This document shows, piece by piece, positions 7,521-18,398 of a DNA stretch of 64,000 nucleotides. Source of the DNA: Saccharolobus caldissimus (lineage in GTDB: Archaea > Thermoproteota > Thermoprotei_A > Sulfolobales > Sulfolobaceae); NCBI RefSeq assembly GCF_020886315.1, contig NZ_AP025226.1:1824001-1888000 (forward strand). Direction: 5' to 3'. Under the pieces are notes generated by a model. The model saw only the letters and a program-made list of their open reading frames with translations, made no database searches and had not been told where the DNA came from. How positions within the stretch are numbered: position 1 is the first letter of the stretch; every line of letters starts with the position of its first letter. The position numbers and the translations under genes were made by a program.

Positions 7521-8054
7521 TTACTGGTAAAACACAATTAAATATAATGTAGCATTATATTGATTCCATATGGGAATAAGATAAATCGTATCTGGCGTAG
7601 AATTGTAGAAAGTAAAAACTACTCTTGTAACAACTATTTGATCATTTATTACACTAGAATTCATTATGGTAATATTATAATCTTGTTGGTCAATTGCTAT
7701 ATTAACCTTATCATTAACTGAGTAGTAAATATATACAATCACAGAATTATTAAATGGAGTTACTTCAACTAAATTAGGATATACATGGAAAATAGGATCT
7801 TTATTGTTTAAAGATGCTAAATTGGGTTGAATATTCGATACAACTGCAAATGAAGAATTAAAATTTGAATTTGAAGAATAATAAAATGGTTGATTATAAA
7901 CTGTTAATTTATAAAGAGGAGGATGATATTGCGTTGCGATAATATCTGGTTTTTTTATATTTTGAATAATAGCTATGTGGGATAAATATACTACTAGTGA
8001 AGCTATAAGAATGCTTATTATTATCCCGCCAGCTATCATTAAGTACTGCTTCAC
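7521..8054 (-). CDS. N-terminally anchored extracytoplasmic protein, unknown function
   Basis: 177 residues. One N-terminal membrane segment (residues 7-28) followed by a domain that looks beta-rich, with several Asn-X-Ser/Thr sequons (for example NSS and NYT), as expected on the outside of the cell. No cysteine and no recognised family. A C/D sRNA on the opposite strand ends next to its 3' end. Its 5' side faces the membrane-bound HTH gene across 86 bp. Confidence 0.5.
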   Translation of the reverse strand: MKQYLMIAGGIIISILIASLVVYLSHIAIIQNIKKPDIIATQYHPPLYKLTVYNQPFYYSSNSNFNSSFAVVSNIQPNLASLNNKDPIFHVYPNLVEVTPFNNSVIVYIYYSVNDKVNIAIDQQDYNITIMNSSVINDQIVVTRVVFTFYNSTPDTIYLIPIWNQYNATLYLIVFYQ

Positions 8055-8140
8055 GATAATTAACGTATATTATTATGGTATAAATATTTGTTCGTTACAG
8101 TAATTTAGAGAGAAAACCTTATTTGTAAACGTTGAATAAT

Positions 8141-8560
8141 ATGTATTGGATGGGAGAAGAGGAGCTAACAGGAACTGCTAAAAAAATTTACTATTACTTA
8201 CTTAAACAGAGAAAACCAGCTGGAATTAGAAAAATTCAAAAAGATTTAAACTTAAGTTCACCTTCAATTGTTAGTTATCATATAAGAAAACTTATGGAGG
8301 AAGGTTTAGTAAAAGAAGTAGAAAACGGATACGTTGTGGCTAAAGTAATAGTAGAAGATTACGTGAAATTTAAAAATACAATTATTCCAAGATCTCTTTT
8401 TTTAGCATCGTTCTTCCTAACTTCATTGGTAATTTTAATTTATCTCATCTTCTATCATCCCTTTTCTGCCGAAATTTTCTCTTTAATAATCATTTCTATA
8501 GCTACAGGGACTACAATTTATGATGTTATAAAAAAATATAGAAAACTTAAATCTTTGTAA
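8141..8560 (+). CDS. Membrane-tethered winged-helix regulator
   Basis: 139 residues from ATG 8141; an in-frame TTG at 8132 is less likely. Residues 1-75 form a winged helix (ELTGTAKKIYYYLLKQ, then IRKIQKDLNLSSPSIVSYHIRKLMEEGLV) of the ArsR/MarR type. The C-terminal part contains two hydrophobic segments (about 88-107 and 112-128) with a basic tail. Such proteins are thought to bind DNA from the membrane. The convergent small membrane protein gene overlaps its last 14 bp, and the two may act together. Target genes are unknown. Confidence 0.65.
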   Translation: MYWMGEEELTGTAKKIYYYLLKQRKPAGIRKIQKDLNLSSPSIVSYHIRKLMEEGLVKEVENGYVVAKVIVEDYVKFKNTIIPRSLFLASFFLTSLVILIYLIFYHPFSAEIFSLIIISIATGTTIYDVIKKYRKLKSL

Positions 8561-8834
8561 CATAGTAATAAAATACTGCAATAGTTGCAAAAGATAATGA
8601 AATAGTTAATAAAGAAGGATAAATATAAAGGGGATTCCTATCGTTGGACCACATTATAAAATCTATTAAAAATGATAAAAATTGTCCTACTAGAAGACTT
8701 CCAAGAACTATAAGAACAGTAGTTAACTTTCCCTTAAACTCCTTTTTAAGTCTAGCGAATTCTACTACTATAAGAATAGACAAAATCAACGCAATTATTG
8801 AAATAGATATGTGAATAAACCACATCTTAAACAT
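8547..8834 (-). CDS. Small membrane protein, three predicted segments
   Basis: 95 residues with hydrophobic segments at about 4-25, 36-60 and 72-92, basic residues between the first two. No family recognised. It overlaps the 3' end of the membrane-tethered regulator by 14 bp on the opposite strand. The 244-bp region upstream (8835-9078) holds its promoter and that of the mutase gene; nothing else was seen there. Confidence 0.5.
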   Translation of the reverse strand: MFKMWFIHISISIIALILSILIVVEFARLKKEFKGKLTTVLIVLGSLLVGQFLSFLIDFIMWSNDRNPLYIYPSLLTISLSFATIAVFYYYVTKI

Positions 8835-9046
8835 ATAGTTAAGATAAATAATATTGCTGTTATTAAATTTTTACCCATTTTTACACACTAGATCTTACAA
8901 ATAATTGATAATAGCACTATTACTTTTCTTCTTACTAAAATATCAATCTATAAAAGCTAATCTATCGTCAATCTTTTCAGAATTTTTATTTGTATATAAA
9001 AATAGGATATAAGGTTAACGCTAGATGATAAGATAGAAGCGAAAGG

Positions 9047-9055
9047 TTTAAACGT
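9047..9055 (+). promoter_or_regulatory. TATA box for the methylmalonyl-CoA mutase/MeaB operon
   Basis: GTTTAAACG, 24-32 nt upstream of the ATG at 9079, with a purine-rich BRE-like GAAAG before it. The distance implies a leaderless mRNA. Confidence 0.5.
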
Positions 9056-9078
9056 TTTAAGTATTACTAAAATTACTG

Positions 9079-9498
9079 ATGACAATAAAAAGGGTTAAGG
9101 TTCTCGTAGCAAAACTTGGTTTAGATGGACATGATAGGGGTGCAAAAGTAGTAGCAAGAGCATTAAAAGATGCTGGAATGGAAGTTGTGTATACTGGTTT
9201 AAGGCAAACTCCAGAACAGATAGTTAAGGCTGCAATTCAAGAAGACGCTGATGTAATAGGAATTAGTATACTTAGCGGGGCTCATTTGGAGCTGATTCCT
9301 AAGGTAATTCAGCTTATGAGACAAAATGGATTAAATGATGTAGGGCTAATAGTAGGTGGTGTGATACCACCAGAGGATATAACTAAACTAAAAGACATGG
9401 GAGTAGATGAAGTTTTCTTGCCTGGAAGTAGTCTTAAGGAAATAATTGATAAAGTTAAAAAAATTGCAAGGGAAAAAAGAGGTATAAATGTTGAATGA
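9079..9498 (+). CDS. Methylmalonyl-CoA mutase, B12-binding subunit
   Basis: 139 residues. The cobalamin-binding domain with the base-off motif DGHDRG (Asp16, His18), SGAH (about 76-79) and GG(V/I)IPPED near 95. In archaea it is a separate subunit that joins the large catalytic mutase subunit, which is not in this window. The pair interconverts methylmalonyl-CoA and succinyl-CoA, a step of the 3-hydroxypropionate/4-hydroxybutyrate carbon fixation cycle in Sulfolobales. The downstream MeaB gene overlaps it by 11 bp, supporting the assignment. Confidence 0.92.
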   Translation: MTIKRVKVLVAKLGLDGHDRGAKVVARALKDAGMEVVYTGLRQTPEQIVKAAIQEDADVIGISILSGAHLELIPKVIQLMRQNGLNDVGLIVGGVIPPEDITKLKDMGVDEVFLPGSSLKEIIDKVKKIAREKRGINVE

Positions 9499-10441
9499 AC
9501 TATTAGATAGAGCTATAAAAGGTGATGAGATAGCAATAGCGAAACTACTAACAAAAATAGAATATATGACTGAAGATGGAATACATGCACTTGATTACTT
9601 AATTACTAAATCTGGAAACTCTCATGTAATAGGTATAACCGGAATTCCAGGTGCAGGAAAGAGTACACTTATAGGGGGTTTAATCCAAGAGTACGTATCA
9701 AGAGGACACAAGGTAGGAGTTATTGTAATTGATCCTTCAAGTCCCTTTACCATGGGCTCATTTATGGGTAATAGGATAAGAATGCAAGATAAGACTTTGT
9801 TAAAAAATGTATTTATAAGAAGTATAGCTTCAAGAGGGCATTTAGGGGGAATATCCGCAGAGGCTTTAATGCTAACTGAGGCTTTAGACGGGTTAGGTTA
9901 TGATAGAATAATAATTGAAACCGTGGGTGCAGGGCAAACAGATACTGAAATCTCTGAATCCGTCCATACTATCCTAGTTCTTACTGTCCCAGGTACTGGT
10001 GATGATATTCAAGCATTAAAAGCTGGAATAATGGAAATTGGAGACATTTATATTGTAAATAAGGCAGATAGACCTGACGCTGATTTAACATATAACTACA
10101 TAAGATTTGCTATAGAATCTTCTGAAATGCCTTTTAGGGATGGTTGGAAGCCAATAGTAGTTAAAACAATAGCAACTAGAAATGAAGGAATTAAGGAACT
10201 AGTTGATAAAATAGAAGAACATAGAGAGTTTCTTATACGTAACGAACTTTTTAGGAAAAAGGTATTAAATAGAAGAATGAAAATTTTGGAATTAATGGCT
10301 AGGAAACAGCTTAGCGAGATTGTAAATAAGATAATAAAGGAAAAAGATAGTATATTACTCAAAGAACCTATATCTATATCTCTTAGACAAATAATTCTAC
10401 AAGTTAAAGAACTACTTGATAAAAAGTACCAGAATATTTAA
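9488..10441 (+). CDS. meaB: MeaB/ArgK-type G-protein chaperone of methylmalonyl-CoA mutase
   Basis: 317 residues. P-loop GIPGAGKS (52-59), the ETVGAGQTD segment in the switch region, and the guanine-specificity motif NKAD (about 191-194). MeaB-type GTPases load or protect the cobalamin cofactor of methylmalonyl-CoA mutase. The start ATG at 9488 overlaps the B12 subunit gene by 11 bp, so the two are made together. Length and the C-terminal dimerisation helices are normal for the family. Older databases call this family LAO/AO transport ATPase, which is misleading. Confidence 0.92.
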   Translation: MLNELLDRAIKGDEIAIAKLLTKIEYMTEDGIHALDYLITKSGNSHVIGITGIPGAGKSTLIGGLIQEYVSRGHKVGVIVIDPSSPFTMGSFMGNRIRMQDKTLLKNVFIRSIASRGHLGGISAEALMLTEALDGLGYDRIIIETVGAGQTDTEISESVHTILVLTVPGTGDDIQALKAGIMEIGDIYIVNKADRPDADLTYNYIRFAIESSEMPFRDGWKPIVVKTIATRNEGIKELVDKIEEHREFLIRNELFRKKVLNRRMKILELMARKQLSEIVNKIIKEKDSILLKEPISISLRQIILQVKELLDKKYQNI

Positions 10442-10456
10442 ACTTACAATTAATGA

Positions 10457-11113
10457 TTATTTAGGCATAATACCTTTTTTCTTTAATTCCCTTACAACTA
10501 ACTCGCCAATTTTAGATAAACCATAATATTTATGGTGAGTTCTAGTCTCCTTTTTAGGTTTAGCTTTCCTATCTGCAAATTTTATTATTTTTGAGTTCTT
10601 TTCCTCTAAAAGACCCATCTTTACTAATTCCTCTAACTTAGGAATTACTTCCTCTAATTTTTTATGAATTAATTTCGCGTAAGTTAAAGCATGATCTGCA
10701 TTTAACTCATCGGCAAATCTTAAAATATCTAATGCGAATTTATCGTCTTTAATTATGTCTATATATGTATCTACTAACATTTTCTCATCAAGATATCTTA
10801 ATAAGTGATCTCCTTCCCTTGTTAATCTATAATATGTATGATGTTTATGAACTTCAGAACTTAACTTAAATTTAGCCTCAGTATTCTTTAAAGTAGCACC
10901 TTGTACTCTCTCTATTAATCCTAATTTTTCTAGATTGTCCAATAGATCTATTATATCTGCTAGTTTTATTTTTGTGTTCAACATTATAGATTTCCCATAA
11001 TCCACATTAGCCTTTTTCAGATGTTTTAATATCGTAAGATATCTAACGTCCTTCAACACTACTTTTAATTTTTCCTTTATTATGTTTATTTCTTCATTGT
11101 TTATATTACTCAT
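10457..11113 (-). CDS. DUF2250-like protein with two winged-helix repeats
   Basis: 218 residues arranged as two similar halves. Each has a winged-helix-like unit ending with a related stretch: HKHHTYYRLTREGDHLLRYL (about 90-109) and THHKYYGLSKIGELVVREL (about 192-210). This pattern matches DUF2250, a conserved archaeal family thought to bind DNA. It overlaps the upstream hydrolase gene by 4 bp, so the two are coupled. The His-rich tips of both wings (HKHH, THHK) could bind a metal; that is a guess. Confidence 0.68.
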   Translation of the reverse strand: MSNINNEEINIIKEKLKVVLKDVRYLTILKHLKKANVDYGKSIMLNTKIKLADIIDLLDNLEKLGLIERVQGATLKNTEAKFKLSSEVHKHHTYYRLTREGDHLLRYLDEKMLVDTYIDIIKDDKFALDILRFADELNADHALTYAKLIHKKLEEVIPKLEELVKMGLLEEKNSKIIKFADRKAKPKKETRTHHKYYGLSKIGELVVRELKKKGIMPK

Positions 11114-11703
11114 CTTAATCCCTTAAGGAACTCTACAATTTTTTGATTGAAAGTTACGGGATCGTCCAAATAACATGCGTGTTGACTACCTACTATTTCT
11201 AGTTTAGCATCTTTTAACTTATTTAATATTAATTCATAATTTTCTTTAGGTGATACATTATCATTTGCGCCCCAAATAAGCAAAATAGGAATTCCGGTTA
11301 ACTTATACAATAAATTACTGTATCTTTTTACTCCAACTGCACCAACTAATATAAGGCCGGAGACTAAATTAGTGTATTTAACTGAGAATCCTAATACAGC
11401 TTCTCCGCCCATTGAAGCCCCTAATAATATGGCCTTATCTATCTTCATAGTGTTCATGAAGGAATAAATGAACTCTGAAAGGTCTTCTGATTTACTTCCC
11501 TCTGATTTTCCAAATCCTGGAAAATCAACTGAAATTGCTTTGTAACTTGTAGAAGCTATAGCACTTATAGTCCCAGTTTGCTCCCATGTTCTCGCATTAA
11601 AGCGCGCACCATGAAACAATAGTACTGGTTTACCATCGCCGTACTCTATGTAATGAATTTTTAATCCATTAACGTCCACAAACTTATCTTGTAATTGTTG
11701 CAT
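11110..11703 (-). CDS. Small alpha/beta hydrolase
   Basis: 197 residues. Oxyanion-hole HGARF (31-35), nucleophile Ser97 in GASMGG, acid Asp148 in WGANDNVSP and His175 in GSQHACY form a complete catalytic triad. It is shorter than the usual 250-280 residues because the lid domain is almost absent, which suggests an open active site. Substrate unknown (ester, lactone or peroxyacid are all possible). Upstream member of a two-gene unit with the DUF2250-like gene. Confidence 0.8.
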   Translation of the reverse strand: MQQLQDKFVDVNGLKIHYIEYGDGKPVLLFHGARFNARTWEQTGTISAIASTSYKAISVDFPGFGKSEGSKSEDLSEFIYSFMNTMKIDKAILLGASMGGEAVLGFSVKYTNLVSGLILVGAVGVKRYSNLLYKLTGIPILLIWGANDNVSPKENYELILNKLKDAKLEIVGSQHACYLDDPVTFNQKIVEFLKGLR

Positions 11704-11812
11704 ATATCAATACTGGTTCTAAAAGTTATAAGCTTTTTTACCTTTTAAATGATTTACAAATAATTAACTAATTAGCTCATAAAATTGAGTTATTTAAGTT
11801 TATATAAATCAA

Positions 11813-11820
11813 CTTTATAA
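11813..11820 (+). promoter_or_regulatory. TATA box for sqr
   Basis: CTTTATAA, 24-31 nt upstream of the ATG at 11844; the message is probably leaderless. Confidence 0.55.
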
Positions 11821-11840
11821 ACTATAAATCAAATAAATGA

Positions 11841-13073
<1,233 letters not shown>

Positions 13074-13079
13074 AATCTA

Positions 13080-13739
13080 ATGCAATACGAGCTGAGTTCG
13101 TTGGATAGATTGCTAACTCAAGAAAAATTGGATTCAATGAACAGATTACTTGATATAATAACTGACATGGACAAGGTAGGAATGCTTGATGTAATTAAAG
13201 GTATATTAGAGGATGAAGATACTTTAGGAAAAATAATTGGATTTCTAACCGAAAACAATACATTAAGTCTAATTTATAATTGGAATAAACTCATATATTT
13301 AATTAATAATCTAATAGATGAAAATTCTATAAATAATATTCAATTTATTTTCAATTTAATAGATAAAATGAAGAAATCTGGAGTTATAGATCCTATAATG
13401 GGATTATTAAACGATGAAGAGTATTTAGGAAAAATAATAAGCGCAATAATAAACGATTTTACACTTAATCTCTTCAATCATTGGGAACGAATAATGAGAG
13501 ATTTAAAAAATATTGATCTAGAGAGCTTTAAATATTATACATTATTAGTATCTGCGACCGGTGAAGCACTAAAAACCGAGAACGTAAAACCCATCACAAG
13601 CATTTGGGAAATTTACAAACTATTAAAAGATCCAGACGTACAACGAGGATTAGGAGTTGCGGTATCGATACTTAAACATATAGGCAAGTTGTACACACCA
13701 GAGAAAGGATTAGCTTTTAAAGTAGAACAATTAGGTTAA
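13080..13739 (+). CDS. DUF1641 protein, partner of the sulfide:quinone oxidoreductase
   Basis: 219 helical residues. Two internal repeats around DxxGxLDxIKGIL (about 34-46 and 99-111, the second GVIDPIMGLLND), then the DUF1641 hallmark PITSIWEIYKLLKDPDVQRGLG (about 174-195). DUF1641 genes often accompany quinone-linked oxidoreductases. Six base pairs separate it from sqr, so a role in assembly or membrane attachment of that enzyme is a reasonable inference. Its 3' end overlaps the convergent ATPase gene by 4 bp. Confidence 0.78.
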   Translation: MQYELSSLDRLLTQEKLDSMNRLLDIITDMDKVGMLDVIKGILEDEDTLGKIIGFLTENNTLSLIYNWNKLIYLINNLIDENSINNIQFIFNLIDKMKKSGVIDPIMGLLNDEEYLGKIISAIINDFTLNLFNHWERIMRDLKNIDLESFKYYTLLVSATGEALKTENVKPITSIWEIYKLLKDPDVQRGLGVAVSILKHIGKLYTPEKGLAFKVEQLG

Positions 13740-14545
13740 GATTTAAAAATCACATCTAATATCTCTTCTTTTGCTACTCTTTCTCCTATATCGATTTCAA
13801 AACTTCTTTCAATCTTTAGGTATTTTATTAAGCTTGAAACTCTTACATTCCAAGGTGGTATAGAAAATAATGACATAACTCTCTTAAATTCTTCTCCTTT
13901 AATGAGGAAAGCTTTTGCTGGAGATACAATAAATACGTAATCTACATCAGTAGAATAATATGTGGGCGAGGCAGAATCGTTATAGGATTCTATTATTACA
14001 TCTGGATTTGTCCTAATTATATTTACAACGCAACTGTCCGCAAGTTGAGGAGACATATCAATTACTTCTCTTAATCTATCTGAAGGTTTTGCGTGGAATT
14101 TAAGTGCTAGATTACTAATAAATCTTAATAAGGGTTTTGGAACATAACTTTCAGCACTGCTGTTAACTAAATAAGTATCTGTATTAGAGTTACAATCACT
14201 TATCCTAATTAAATATGGATATCCGTATTCCATTATCATATTATACAAAGAAACATTATAGTTTAATTTTTCTAGATCAATAGGCACAAATAATACTGCA
14301 AATGGATTTATTTTCCTTATATCATATTTAGTCTCATCAAAGTATTTTAGTGCATCATTCCCAGCTAAAATGCCTAATTCTTCACTTCTTAAAAGAGTGT
14401 TAAAACTATACCATGCATTATGACCTGCAACTGGTTTTAATGGAAATAATTTCACACCTACTTGATAAAATAACCTAATAAGAGATAATGAAAAAGACGT
14501 TTTTCCAGAATCTAGAGACAATAGACCATTTACTAGTATCCTCAT
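13736..14545 (-). CDS. P-loop ATPase/GTPase coupled to PEP carboxylase
   Basis: 269 residues. A deviant P-loop [12 protein letters not shown] (8-19) of the SIMIBI/dethiobiotin-synthetase type, followed by [11 protein letters not shown] (about 37-47). This matches a predicted archaeal P-loop ATPase whose function is unknown. The start overlaps the stop codon of ppcA by 4 bp, so it is translated from the same message. Contextual inference: it may regulate or assemble PEP carboxylase. Confidence 0.6.
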   Translation of the reverse strand: MRILVNGLLSLDSGKTSFSLSLIRLFYQVGVKLFPLKPVAGHNAWYSFNTLLRSEELGILAGNDALKYFDETKYDIRKINPFAVLFVPIDLEKLNYNVSLYNMIMEYGYPYLIRISDCNSNTDTYLVNSSAESYVPKPLLRFISNLALKFHAKPSDRLREVIDMSPQLADSCVVNIIRTNPDVIIESYNDSASPTYYSTDVDYVFIVSPAKAFLIKGEEFKRVMSLFSIPPWNVRVSSLIKYLKIERSFEIDIGERVAKEEILDVIFKS

Positions 14546-16077
14546 CCCAAAGATTTCCTAATTAATGCCATCTCATATATATACTTCTTAGATTCTTGAT
14601 AGATTTTCTCTTTGAAAGACAATAAAAATAAAGAAGATAGGAGACCATGTTTTCTGCTTTCGTAATCATTACCTCCTACTTTCACCCCTAAAACTTCTTC
14701 TATATATTTCGCATTATTTTCTAATTTTTTAATTACATCTTGTTCTATATTCCAAATTGTTTTAATTAGATCTAAAGAGTCCCAGTTAAAGAACCTAGCC
14801 GATCTTTCCAAATCATACTTAAAGTATATGTAATTTCTATTGAATATATCCCATTCTTCCTCATTTAATTTATCTAAAGAGGAAACTCCGATAATTTCTG
14901 GGGGAATTCCGACTGAATAAAGAGAACCTACAAAAGAAATAGCTCTAGGTAATGTTACTTTTCCAGTATTTCTAGAATATCCAAAAAGGCCAATATGCAA
15001 TTTTCTAGCTCTTCTTCTAGGGAGTAGTACTGAAACGTCATTAATCATCTTAGCTAAACTTTCAATTATCGGCTGGTAATGCTGAGTATAAAGGATAGTT
15101 ATTTTCCTTAATACGTTCTCTTCATACTCACTTAATTTTTCGGCTGGCTCAATTTTAGAGCTATTTATATTATTGATTGCGTTTCTTGCTTTTTCTAAGT
15201 CATAATCGTATTTGAATGCAGATTGTATAGTAAATGTATAAATACCTCTATATTCTTTTAGTGTACGTTCATAATTTTCAGGAGATAGATGTCCTCTAAA
15301 GGGAAGAGAACCCACACCAATTATGGGATAGATTGGGACGTTTAACGACTCTGATAACTTATACAATTTGCTAAGTGCTATTTTAACTGACAATACAGCA
15401 GATACCATGCCATAATTCATAGCTGGGTCAGACCTAGCTAAGAAAACTCTCACATATTTTGGCCTTATTACTTTCCAATATTCACCTACTATTTTGTCTA
15501 CATTTTGTAGGGAATCTCTATCTTCTACTAAAGGGATTACTTCTATACTTTTAGGATATATCTCACCTACCAGATCTTTAACCTTTATACCATCATAAAG
15601 TTCTATCTCGTCCTCTCCAGCTACCGCTTTCTCATAATATTTTGCAACTCCAATTAATTCAAGATGATCAGTTGTCATAGGTAAAATTACTTCAAAGACG
15701 GGCACTGTAACGCCTTTACCATAAAATTTCTCTGCTAAATCGTAAGTTATCGGTATACTTTCCATAGTCTCAGCGAAAACTTTCCTATCTGCACCTTCCA
15801 CTTTAGGGTTAGGTAGTCTATACGTTAAAAATATATCCTTACCTAACACGTGTTCTTTAAAGTAATCAGGATATGAGGATAACAATTTCCTTACAACGTG
15901 TGTATCCACATCCTTACCTTCTGCATCCCACATAACCTCATGAACGCCGTAAGTGTTATATGCTATGAAAGCTTCTATGATCTCATCTTCACCCTCTATA
16001 ACCTCGCTTCTAGCCCATTCTGGCACTCTTGCGTTATCTGGATGTTGAGTTGACATTGTACGCGGTATTAGTCTCAT
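14542..16077 (-). CDS. ppcA: Archaeal-type phosphoenolpyruvate carboxylase
   Basis: 511 residues, the length of the small archaeal PEPC (bacterial and plant enzymes have about 900). The N-terminus [14 protein letters not shown] is the family signature. Other conserved parts are [19 protein letters not shown] (47-65) and [11 protein letters not shown] (about 258-268). It carboxylates PEP with bicarbonate to oxaloacetate. In Sulfolobales it is anaplerotic or part of CO2 assimilation. It is the first gene of a two-gene unit with a P-loop ATPase. Confidence 0.95.
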   Translation of the reverse strand: MRLIPRTMSTQHPDNARVPEWARSEVIEGEDEIIEAFIAYNTYGVHEVMWDAEGKDVDTHVVRKLLSSYPDYFKEHVLGKDIFLTYRLPNPKVEGADRKVFAETMESIPITYDLAEKFYGKGVTVPVFEVILPMTTDHLELIGVAKYYEKAVAGEDEIELYDGIKVKDLVGEIYPKSIEVIPLVEDRDSLQNVDKIVGEYWKVIRPKYVRVFLARSDPAMNYGMVSAVLSVKIALSKLYKLSESLNVPIYPIIGVGSLPFRGHLSPENYERTLKEYRGIYTFTIQSAFKYDYDLEKARNAINNINSSKIEPAEKLSEYEENVLRKITILYTQHYQPIIESLAKMINDVSVLLPRRRARKLHIGLFGYSRNTGKVTLPRAISFVGSLYSVGIPPEIIGVSSLDKLNEEEWDIFNRNYIYFKYDLERSARFFNWDSLDLIKTIWNIEQDVIKKLENNAKYIEEVLGVKVGGNDYESRKHGLLSSLFLLSFKEKIYQESKKYIYEMALIRKSLG

Positions 16078-16120
16078 TTACTTCAGCTTTACATAATCTA
16101 GTTAAAAATTTTACCTAAAC

Positions 16121-16129
16121 CTTTTAAGC
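16121..16129 (+). promoter_or_regulatory. TATA box for the peroxiredoxin gene
   Basis: CTTTTAAGC, 23-31 nt upstream of ATG 16152. The spacing supports ATG 16152 (or TTG 16149) as a leaderless start. Confidence 0.5.
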
Positions 16130-16151
16130 GAAAATAATAATCTTATTATTG

Positions 16152-16598
16152 ATGAATTTAGGGGACGAGGCTCCAGATTTTGAGGCAGAATCAACAATTG
16201 GTAAAATAAAATTATCAAATTATAGGGGAAAGAAAGTAGTATTGTACTTTTATCCTAAATCTTTTACTAGCGGTTGTACTAGAGAACTTCAAAGGTTTAC
16301 AGAGCTATATGAGGAGTTTAAAAAACTAAATACGGAGATAATAGGGGTAAGTGTAGATAGTATAAGTACTCAGAAAAAATTCGCCGAGAAGTATGGGGCT
16401 AAATTTCCTTTAGTAGCTGATAAGGAAAAACAAATCTCCCAACTATATGGGGTTCTTAATGAGAAAGGCACAAGTGCACAAAGAGTTACCTTTATTATAA
16501 ATGAACAAGGAAAAATAGTAAATATACTAAAAAACCTTAAAAAAGCAGAAGAGCATGCCGATAAGTCGTTAGAAATTATAAAAGGATTATCAACATAA
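16152..16598 (+). CDS. bcp: Bcp/PrxQ-type peroxiredoxin, one cysteine only
   Basis: 148 residues from ATG 16152. Thioredoxin fold; peroxidatic Cys in FTSGCTREL (about residue 43), where the usual motif is TPGCT. No other cysteine exists, so the resolving Cys of typical PrxQ is missing. It must use a 1-Cys mechanism with an external thiol or protein disulfide partner. It reduces hydrogen peroxide and alkyl hydroperoxides in the cytoplasm. Monocistronic, with its own TATA box. Confidence 0.9.
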   Translation: MNLGDEAPDFEAESTIGKIKLSNYRGKKVVLYFYPKSFTSGCTRELQRFTELYEEFKKLNTEIIGVSVDSISTQKKFAEKYGAKFPLVADKEKQISQLYGVLNEKGTSAQRVTFIINEQGKIVNILKNLKKAEEHADKSLEIIKGLST

Positions 16599-16626
16599 GA
16601 GGAGAATGTTAGTCAAGGGAAGATAA

Positions 16627-18132
16627 CTAAGTTATAACTCTTTTATATACCTTCTTTTTAAACGCTTCTAAGGGATTATTAAGCACATTAGGAATCTCAA
16701 TTAATATATCAGTAGGAGTCAAATGGGCGCCTAATTTATTATACGCTAAAGAGCCCGCTAAACTATTTACAAAAACTCCTATATATGCAGCCTTAAAAGG
16801 ATCTAATTTTTGAGCCATTAAAGTACCCACTATTCCAGTTAACGTGTCACCACTACCCCCAACTGTCATGCCAGGATTTCCAGTTTTATTTAATTTGAAT
16901 TCGACACCATTACTTATTACGTCTACAAACCCCTTAAGTAAAACAACACATTTACATTTTCTAGCATTATTAATTACTTGTTCTATTCTTTCCCTAATAT
17001 TCTTACTAGGTTCTTCGCCAAAAAATATTTTAAATTCTCCTGCATGTGGAGTTATAACTACCTTATCGTAAAGTTCGAACCCACTAATTGCCTTAAGCGC
17101 ATCTGCATCTATTACGGCTGGTTTCCTTTTTTCCTTTAGGTAAGAGACAATGAGTTTAGAAGCTTCAACAGTTTCTTCACTTAAACCCATTCCAGGACCA
17201 ATAATTACTACATCTGACTTATCTATCCAAGGCTTTAACTCGTTCAAATTATCTGGAGATATATTTTTCCCTTGTAGTTTTATACTAATTAAATCTGGAG
17301 AGTAGCCTGCAATAATCTTAGCAGTTTCCTCTGGAGCTGCTACATATACTAAATCAGCACCCGTCCTTAAAGCAGCCATAGCTGCAAGTGTAGGAGCACC
17401 ACTAAAAGTATAGCTACCTCCTATTACTAATACCCTTCCGTTATCTCCTTTCTTAGCAGTAAATGGTCTACTCTTGATATTTACTATCACATCACCTGGA
17501 CCAACATATATTTGAGCCTCTGGAGGAATGCCTATCTTTTTAACTACTACGTTAAAATTATGTTTAGCTAAACCCGTTTTAACATCATGAAAAGTTATTA
17601 CTAAATCCGGTTTTACATATTCGTCATCATATACATTTCCAGTATCAGCATCTAAACCAGAAGGAACATCAATTGAAACTTTGAATCCTTTACTTTCATT
17701 AAATACTTTTATGGCTGTTCTGAAGGGTTCTCTAGGTCTTCCCGAAAATCCTGTACCTAACATCGCATCAATTAAAACGTCAGCAGAAATTGGCTTTAAC
17801 TCGCTGACATCCTTTATCCTTATTAGGTTAATCGAATAGTCCATTTCTTCAATTGCATTTTGATTAAATAAAGCATCCTCGTGCTTATTCTCACCTAATA
17901 AAATTACTGTAACTTTAGCACCTTCGCCAGCTAGATGTCTTGCCGCAACTAATCCGTCTCCTCCTTTTCCTCCATGACCTACATAAACATAAACCAACTT
18001 ACCGTTAACATCAATTCTTTTAATTATTTCGTCTTTAACTGATCTCCCTGCGTTTTCCATTAATAGCAAAGTAGGCACACCTAATGCACTACTATTTATT
18101 TCTAGTGCCCTCATCTCATTAACTGAAATCAT
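16627..18132 (-). CDS. nnr: Bifunctional NAD(P)HX epimerase/dehydratase
   Basis: 501 residues from ATG 18132. An in-frame ATG at 18153 exists, but the family begins at ISVNEMRALE and a TATA box 23-30 nt upstream of 18132 supports the shorter form. Residues 1-210 are the YjeF_N epimerase (VGHGGKGGDGLVAARHL). Residues 220-501 are the ribokinase-like ADP-dependent dehydratase with GGSYTFSGAPTLAA, IIGPGMG and the GGSGDTLTG motif. It repairs hydrated NADH and NADPH, which form quickly at high temperature. Confidence 0.93.
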   Translation of the reverse strand: MISVNEMRALEINSSALGVPTLLLMENAGRSVKDEIIKRIDVNGKLVYVYVGHGGKGGDGLVAARHLAGEGAKVTVILLGENKHEDALFNQNAIEEMDYSINLIRIKDVSELKPISADVLIDAMLGTGFSGRPREPFRTAIKVFNESKGFKVSIDVPSGLDADTGNVYDDEYVKPDLVITFHDVKTGLAKHNFNVVVKKIGIPPEAQIYVGPGDVIVNIKSRPFTAKKGDNGRVLVIGGSYTFSGAPTLAAMAALRTGADLVYVAAPEETAKIIAGYSPDLISIKLQGKNISPDNLNELKPWIDKSDVVIIGPGMGLSEETVEASKLIVSYLKEKRKPAVIDADALKAISGFELYDKVVITPHAGEFKIFFGEEPSKNIRERIEQVINNARKCKCVVLLKGFVDVISNGVEFKLNKTGNPGMTVGGSGDTLTGIVGTLMAQKLDPFKAAYIGVFVNSLAGSLAYNKLGAHLTPTDILIEIPNVLNNPLEAFKKKVYKRVIT

Positions 18133-18154
18133 ATGTGTAGTATTTTTGATCAAA

Positions 18155-18162
18155 AATATAAA
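18155..18162 (-). promoter_or_regulatory. TATA box for nnr
   Basis: On the minus strand TTTATATT, 23-30 nt from the ATG at 18132. It decides between two possible starts of nnr. Confidence 0.5.
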
Positions 18163-18163
18163 T

Positions 18164-18220
18164 TACATCAGCCGCGAGTTACAACATCATTCCTCAGAAT
18201 TGGAGTTATTCATCAATTCA
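18164..18220 (-). ncRNA. Box C/D sRNA
   Basis: Minus strand: box C TTGATGA (18216-18210), 12-nt guide ataactccaatt, box D' CTGA, 3-nt spacer, box C' ATGATGT, 12-nt guide tgtaactcgcgg, box D CTGA (18171-18168). All boxes and spacings are close to consensus. Guides would pair with AAUUGGAGUUAU and CCGCGAGUUACA; targets not identified. A TATA-like TATATAAG (plus 18230-18237) could drive it. It ends just upstream of the nnr TATA box on the same strand. Confidence 0.8.
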
Positions 18221-18398
18221 TATTATAAGCTTATATATCAGTCCTTCTTATTCTTAACTGTAATTCTCACAACAACTTTTATTATGAAATTCACGATTCC
18301 ATTTTTATAACATATGTAATGATATGATAAATCTGTTAAGTTAGACTCTAATCAAAGTTTATTAACCTATTCCAATAATAATAATCTAGGTGTCTCCC

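Noticed and set aside
9020-9080. C/D sRNA candidate starting at GATGATAA and ending at CTGA
   Set aside because: The CTGA overlaps the start codon of the mutase gene, no internal C'/D' boxes exist and the TATA box lies in the middle.
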